Assembly: GCF_040183065.1 (NCBI RefSeq)
Contig: NC_091125.1
Span: forward strand, 127,430,121-127,494,120
DNA length: 64,000 bases
Reading direction: 5' to 3'
Origin: Periplaneta americana
Taxonomy: Eukaryota; Arthropoda; Insecta; Blattodea; Blattidae
The notes under the pieces were generated by a model. The model saw only the letters and a program-made list of their open reading frames with translations. It was not told where the DNA came from and did not search any database. Positions 45,924-64,000 of the stretch are shown here, piece after piece; position 1 is the stretch's first letter, and each line of letters begins with the position of its first letter. The translations under genes and the position numbers were made by a program.

Positions 45924-46211
45924 TTAACATACCTGTCTCATAACAGCGCTTGACGGCTGCGTTGGGTTACCTCTTCCTGTTTTTCGTATGTTATTCAGAA
46001 CTTCCCTAATCCGTATCTCTCTGACGTTTGGAGGATGCAAATCGTTTTCTGTAGACCTACCATCTTTCATGACATTACAGTTCTTCCAATCAAAACATCT
46101 CCAATATTTTCTGTCAACTTTTCGGTTGTCTTGATGGTAATGATACAGATTATCGTGATATAATAACATTGTTTTTTTACTATAGATTGGGGCTAGTCTG
46201 ACATTCTCCAT
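45924..46211 (-). CDS. FLYWCH-type zinc-finger fragment, likely transposon-borne
   Basis: A 95-residue frame starts at an ATG (46211). The stretch LLYHDNLYHY, then DRKYWRCFDWKNC, then LHPPNVREI has the order of a FLYWCH domain: aromatic-rich strands, a Y-W-x-C with second cysteine, and a late histidine. FLYWCH fingers are DNA- or protein-binding and often precede MULE transposases. No transposase domain follows, so the element is truncated. The last histidine pair looks degraded (HPP in place of H-N-H-P). Confidence 0.65.
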   Translation of the reverse strand: MENVRLAPIYSKKTMLLYHDNLYHYHQDNRKVDRKYWRCFDWKNCNVMKDGRSTENDLHPPNVREIRIREVLNNIRKTGRGNPTQPSSAVMRQVC

Positions 46212-46442
46212 TTTTTAATTTTACATTCCATAGTTCAATGCTACGGCAACGAAAAACGATTATTATTGAAAATATCCTTAGGTGCGAAGTAATTAAGTGT
46301 GCGGGACATTTAGTAGAAAGACATTTAATGATTTTACCTTTTTTATGTGGGACATTAAGGGTGCTATGCATAGACATTTCGCTAACCCGCGCTCGAGCGT
46401 GCTGAACTAGCTCCGGCTATCGACTGTTACTTGTACAGGATT

Positions 46443-46517
46443 CATATCATATCATATCATATCATATCATATCATATATCATATCATATCATATCATATC
46501 ATATCATATCATATATA
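46443..46517. repeat. (ATATC)n microsatellite, left
   Basis: About 14 pentanucleotide units with one slip. Confidence 0.96.
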
Positions 46518-46519
46518 AT

Positions 46520-46975
46520 ATGATATATTATATTGTATTAATAAAATTCATACATAAAAATCGAAATAATTTTGAATTGTATTCTCATAGTTATGAAACA
46601 AAAGGTATGAATTTTTTAAGGTTGTTTGAACCAAAATACAACACTGTTACAATATTTAATCATAGTAGTAATTTAGGCCCAAGAATATATAACAAATTTA
46701 TATTTAAATATCCTAATCTTGTCAATTCTAATAGTACTATTATTAAATTTAAAAAGTTATGTATGGATTTTATAAAAATTGAAAAATTGTAAATTTAAAT
46801 TTATATACTATAATTGCACAGTAGATATAAGACAAATTGTATTGTATAATTATTAATTTCAATTCAGGAATCCGCCCCTGAGCAAGAGTTCTACTCTTTC
46901 AGGGGCGAGCTAAAATTTTTTCTCTGTATATTATATTTTATGTTACAGTTATTAGCAAAATAATAAATAAATAAA
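46520..46975 (+). mobile_element. LINE 3'-terminal fragment between two pentanucleotide arrays
   Basis: Frame 46520-46792 reads HSYETKGMNFLRLFEPKYN and NLGPRIYNKFIFKYP, ending KFKKLCMDFIK. This is typical of the extreme C-terminus of a LINE reverse-transcriptase protein. In the 3' UTR a hairpin GCCCCTGA / TCAGGGGC (46874-46906) precedes an AATAAATAAATAAAT tail. Confidence 0.7.
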
Positions 46976-46976
46976 T

Positions 46977-47208
46977 ATCATATCATATCATATCATATCA
47001 TATCATATCATATCATATCATATCATATCATATCATATATCATATATCATATATCATATATCATATCATATCATATATCATATATCATATCATATCATAT
47101 ATCATATCATATATCATATCATATATCATATCATATCATATATCATATCATATCATATCATATCATATCATATCATATCATATCATATCATATCATATCA
47201 TATCATAT
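46977..47208. repeat. (ATATC)n microsatellite, right
   Basis: About 45 pentanucleotide units with repeated ATATATC slips, starting directly at the LINE tail. Confidence 0.97.
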
Positions 47209-47500
47209 CGCTAACACTGGTTTATGAATACAATAGTTCGCTGATCATCTACCGAAAGCCAGCGCTAAGAATATGAATGTGGCCCTAAATGTGGAACTTT
47301 TTGACCTATGGACCTTTCAGCTATATGGGACATTTTTGTTGCGGTCCTTTTCATTATGTTGACCCTATTGTGTATGGGACACTAAATGTGGGATTATTTG
47401 GTGTGTGTCCTTCTTGGTTTGACATTACGTTAGTGAGAACATTTTTGATGACCTTTTCTCTTGGAAGCGACATTCTACACCTACACAATTAGGAGTATAT

Positions 47501-48237
47501 GGTGTGTATTTTTCTCATTATTTATTCATCTCCGTGTCCATTAAGAATATTTTCACAATTGCGTTTTCCTACAAAACAAACCAAAAGTGTCATCAAATTT
47601 CTGAAATTTAGATGGCACTGCAAGCTAAACGGTTGACTTGACACGGGAAAGACAACCACCACGAGACTCAGCGCCCTCAAATTACTACGGTGAGCCAGGT
47701 TCCATCTGTGTTCGAGTGTTCAGACCCGAAGGCATCTCTTGTGGATACAAACCGTTCTTATGTATCCACACAAATAGTGTTTACATGTGGACTAATGTCT
47801 GTGGACTTCGTAACCAAGTTTATGATGCAAGAACACAGCCATACAACCGCATAATAATGTCATGGCTTGTGCATAGGTTGGGACCTGCAGATAACTTGTA
47901 CTGGGACGTTTTATCTCTCATATTAAATCATTATTAATTTGTGTATTTACTGACCCTTTCTATCAAAAGAGATGTATTGAAACTAATATTTTCATTTTTA
48001 AGCTCATGCAGTGTTGTCAAATGACTTTCGTTCGAACTAGTAGAATGCGTCTGAGTCTAAAGAAAACATAAAACAATACAACGTGGCCTGCTGTGAAGAA
48101 AATCCAAGTCCCCGAATACCGGTAAGGCATCATGTCACAAACACTTTTAAGTATGAATATTTCTGACAAAGTAAATATTATTCAACCCTTGAAAACGGCA
48201 CAAATATTAAGGACATTGCTGGAGTGAATAAGGTAAT
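47501..48237. other. No gene recognised
   Basis: The open frame 47638-47937 starts at a TTG, has no recognisable domain and no splice support. Confidence 0.4.
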
Positions 48238-49020
<783 letters not shown>

Positions 49021-49061
49021 ATTTATTATTGTATTTTCTTTATACAGTATATATAAAAATG

Positions 49062-49282
49062 TTATGTTTTATCTAACGACGCTCGCAACTGCAGAGGTTA
49101 TATCAGCGTCGCCGGATGTGCCGGAATTTTGTTCCGCAGGAGTTCTTTTACATGTTCTACCTCTACTGACATGAGCCTGTCGCATTTAAGCACACTTAAA
49201 TGCCATCGACCTGGCCCGGGATCGAACCCGCAACCTTGGGCATAGAAGGCCAGCGCTATACCAACTCGCCAACCAGGTCGAC
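49062..49282 (-). repeat. SINE family A, complete copy
   Basis: Reverse complement: TTGGCGAGTTGGTATAGCGC, GGGTTCGATCCCGGGCCAGG, AAGTGTGCTTAAA, GACGCTGATATAACCTCTGC, GAGCGTCGTTAGATAAAAC. Confidence 0.93.
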
Positions 49283-49285
49283 TTA

Positions 49286-49335
<50 letters not shown>
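49286..49335. repeat. (TA)n microsatellite
   Basis: About 24 TA units next to the SINE head. Confidence 0.97.
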
Positions 49336-49336
<1 letters not shown>

Positions 49337-50041
49337 TAGGAAATAAAATTAATTTGTATTAATGTTGTATCAGATTTGGTTTTTATAACGAATTAATAAC
49401 CCTTAAATATCCATTCCCGTATGATCGATTTTTTACTGTTCGTAATATTCCTTGACTTTCTTGTTCTACCTCAGTGGTATTCAATCTTCTTTGCTAGCGT
49501 ACCCCCAAACTGCATTGCAATTATATAAGAATTAAAAAGGGGGACATTTTAGGCACTTAGTAATACTTTTAGCCACTTGATGCGCTGCTGGATGCATGAA
49601 GTAGTTACTCTGCCAAAAACAGGTGGCAGCAAGATAAATTCTACATGAGCGCCTCTAGCATTTGAAACATGAAAAAATCTCGCATTCTAGATAGTGTACA
49701 TCCACGACTGTACTCTGAAGTTCAGACGAAGAGGATGAAGAAGAAGAAGATGGTGATGATGCGGGTGACAAAGATGATGAAGTTAGGAGTTTCTTTAACC
49801 ATAATGACATGTTTAACAAATTCAGTATGAAAACATATTTAATATTTATGACTACGCAGAATATTTGTGGTGACAAGTAGACATTTAAGTTCTTATTTCA
49901 TAATATTTTTACATGATTTGCTTTCCCAATGGAGTACTGAAGTCAGTGAATAATTTTAAGAACGTTAACAAGAAGTAAAAGCATAAAATAAACTGAACTT
50001 ACTCTCTCTCTCTCCTGTGATAAATGGAGCTCGAAGGGCAA
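49336..50041. other. 3' flank of gene B; isolated hAT-like end
   Basis: CAGTGGTATTCAATCTTCTT followed by GCTAGCGTACCCCC at 49472 resembles a hAT terminus. No partner end found. GA-rich tract at 49728-49780. Confidence 0.35.
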
Positions 50042-61889
<11,848 letters not shown>

Positions 61890-61937
61890 CGTGAGAGGCT
61901 TAGGGCAACATTGTTCCGAGTGACCACACGAGGACTG

Positions 61938-61944
61938 TTAAATA
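61938..61944 (-). promoter_or_regulatory. TATA-like element of gene B
   Basis: TATTTAA ends 49 nt before the ATG at 61889, almost the same place as TATTTAAA in gene A (51 nt before its ATG). No convincing initiator at the ideal distance; TCACT at 61923 is somewhat close. Confidence 0.45.
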
Positions 61945-63714
61945 CAGAGGTCGTCATTCGCAAGAAGCAGCCGCATGTTTCAGGGAGAACTTGTTCTAGC
62001 CTGCGCCTGAGGCACCGTAGGTAGGAGGATTCAAACAAAGCTTTTCATCTGCCATCATTCATAACCTTACAATTATCACTAATTTACAATCTGGATTGCC
62101 TCAAAACCCTCGATCTCACTTAAGCAGAATAGGTACCACAGTTCTATGAGTACATTTAAATCTGTTAAATATGAGGTTATTCGTAAGTTAAGATATTTTC
62201 AAAATATTTGACAGTTTTATACAGGGACATCATTTTATTTTTACTAAAGTTTTTAATATTAACCTGGCTATATCTTCGGATTTAAGGTCTAGAACCGGAA
62301 ACACCGCTTGCTCCCCCTTCCAAGACTGGAGTTCGATGATACTTTACTACGTATAGGAGGGAAGAAAAGTAGTTCATCCATTTATGTAAACTAGGAAATA
62401 TCGCAATTTTGAGTTTGATAATTTTCATTAGGTTTTTGTTTAATCAAAATACAGTACCTACTGTATTAACACCTAGTGTTTTTACTCACGAATTGAGCTA
62501 TCCATTCGGACGTATTCATTATGCAGTGTATATTGTACTGTTACAGCACATTAGTGTACACTATAGAGAATGAAGTTAAATGGAAAAATAATCATAATAT
62601 GGATATTTAAACACATTTTTGAAAATGGTGGCCGTTCATTTCCATACAGGCTTCAGTTCTTTTGCGTATATTATCGCACTATAGACTACTGTACCTAATT
62701 CCAATTATCAGTTTCATCCTTCGTACGAGTAACTCATGTTGAAATAATTCTATACCTACTCTATAAAAGAGTACCTTACGTACTGTAAATTTAATTTTCA
62801 CTTCTGTCCGATCAGAAAAGATAAAATTACTCAGAAATGCTATCTACTCTCCGTTCAAGTGGTTTTGTCGCAGGATCGTAGAAAGGGGGGGGGGGGGAAT
62901 CACATAGCAGTTAATTACTTAACGAGACTCTTTTATTTAAGTTATTTTAAACAGTTGTATAACATTACGTAGATGTCCAATAATTCCTAACAGAAATTAA
63001 TGTTTTCAGGAAGGAGCTAAGACAGCCCAGCTGCTGGACATTACAGAGGGGCGAACAGAAGCAGGTAGTGGAAACCGGAATGCGACGTAGGCAAACGGAC
63101 GACAGTACCTGTGCGAAAATATGATTCAATATTGAAAGCTCTTTCGTCACTGGAAAACGCGAAAATATTTCTGGAACGTACTATACTCACTAACTCAGTA
63201 CTGCATACGCGGCCTTGGTTCTGTGTGGAGAACGGTTGGAAGTTTACTAGTAGAGGGGGTGGGAGTGAAGTATATTAAAAAACTCAGGTACAATAAAAAT
63301 GTAAGTAAAAATAAAATGATGTCCCTGTATAAAAAAGATTAGGAATGACTGGAGTGAAGGTAAGACGAGTACCTTGACTTCCTTACCTGAGTTCATGAGT
63401 TACTATGTGAAGCAGGATCACTCTGCAGTACAGGCGTGAACACACAAGATAGTGGTGCTATAGCGAAAGTAACTCGAATGCTTCATGGAGGCCATGGACT
63501 AGAAATCTTACGTCAAAATACGGAGGCGATATCCAATCTTAAAATCGCAACATAACGTCATCAGTTTGAAGAGATATTTCAATAAATGAACATTCAAGTG
63601 AGATTATTCGCAATGTCTGTGGTTGTGAATTATGGTCACATATTTCTACCACTGTTACCATTGTTGCCTCCTGTGATCAACACTAAAAAAAGACAAGTAA
63701 CTTCATAAAATCAT
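61945..63714. other. Upstream region of gene B, nothing recognised
   Basis: AT-rich, one G12 run at 62886-62897. Open frames carry no recognisable domain. Confidence 0.4.
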
Positions 63715-64000
63715 ATAGGAAAGACAAGAGGGAGACAAGGATATAAGGGAAAGACAAGAAGAAAAGCTAGGAGTGGACATGAACAACGAAGTGTTTCAAG
63801 GAGAACAAGGTTAATACAAGGAGATAATACAAGGGTAACAAAATGAGAACAAGGGTAATGTCAGGAGAACAAGGAAAAGGTAAAGAGAACGAGGGAGATA
63901 TAAAAAAACAAGGAGTGGACACGAAGAACATTGCGAAGACAAGGAGAACAAGGGGAAGACAAGGAGAACAAGGGGAAGACGAGGAGAACAAAGGGAAGAC
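63715..64000. repeat. Purine-rich minisatellite, copy 2, runs off the window
   Basis: Repeats of about 18-20 bp built on GGGGAAGACAAGGAGAACAA become more regular towards the window end. The same motif occurs at 45063-45175. Confidence 0.92.

Larger units (their letters stand above)
45510..47500. mobile_element. Putative FLYWCH-bearing DNA transposon with GGGACATT repeats at both sides
   Basis: The left flank (45510-45760) carries many AATGTCCCAC-like words. The right flanks (46290-46380, 47285-47470) carry the complement GTGGGACATT. Between them is the FLYWCH reading frame. Long, repeat-built inverted ends would suit a Mutator-like element, but I could not fix the termini or a 9-10-bp duplication. 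Confidence 0.45.

Noticed and set aside
47638..47937. 99-codon open frame
   Set aside because: Starts at TTG, no domain, no splice or promoter support.
49472..49620. hAT-like terminus CAGTGGTATTCAATCTTC
   Set aside because: No opposite end and no 8-bp duplication.
63767..63991. Minus-strand frame resembling a signal peptide (Leu/Ser/Pro/Cys-rich)
   Set aside because: It is the translated purine minisatellite.

Overview
The window reads as AT-rich intergenic and intronic DNA of a large, repeat-laden insect genome. I infer a hemimetabolous insect, most probably a cockroach (Blattodea). The basis is the mix of non-LTR retrotransposon remnants, many tRNA-headed SINEs, Tc1/mariner, hAT and Penelope-like debris, long microsatellites, and real genes made of tiny exons split by multi-kilobase introns. 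No bacterial-type gene, operon, rRNA or CRISPR is present.

The most important content is on the minus strand of the right half. Two paralogous three-exon genes lie head to tail: gene A (43175 down to 34550, 272 codons) and gene B (61889 down to 50042, 195 codons). Each has a signal-peptide exon, a 46- or 52-nt second exon and one large terminal exon. Intron phases are identical (1 then 2), and so are the donor types (GTAAGT then GTGAGT). Both proteins are secreted-looking and rich in C-x-C and C-x-C-P-P-C motifs, with a shared C-x-C-P-x-L-x-x-W-T-P core and a shared C-terminal tail. I do not recognise the family. A possible third gene (C), plus strand, has an exon at 19716-19755 and a terminal exon at 23347-23575 with the same phase pattern, but I could not find its first exon.

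Left part (1-19 kb): an intact Tc1/mariner transposase ORF, a dispersed repeat called X here, a 5'-truncated RTE-like retrotransposon containing a self-complementary (AAT)n(ATT)n array, several SINEs, LINE fragments, and an open reading frame for an orphan restriction-endonuclease-like domain of a retroelement (17700-18293).

Middle (20-34 kb): a LINE 3' end, a 0.9-kb palindromic element with hammerhead-like motifs, a hAT BED finger, two TA-flanked inverted-terminal elements, a diverged segmental duplication, SINEs and MITEs. A single MITE family occurs seven times in the window, all with 7-bp target duplications.

Right part (34-64 kb): genes A and B, their introns filled with SINEs, foldback elements, a composite inverted-SINE insertion, LINE and Penelope-like fragments, a hAT MITE, an internally deleted RTE derivative with a 14-bp target duplication, and decayed transposase genes. 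Between the genes are a FLYWCH-bearing element, a SINE interrupted by a MITE, and a very long compound tetranucleotide array. A purine-rich minisatellite lies about 1.8-1.9 kb upstream of both gene A and gene B, which hints that the two genes arose by segmental duplication.
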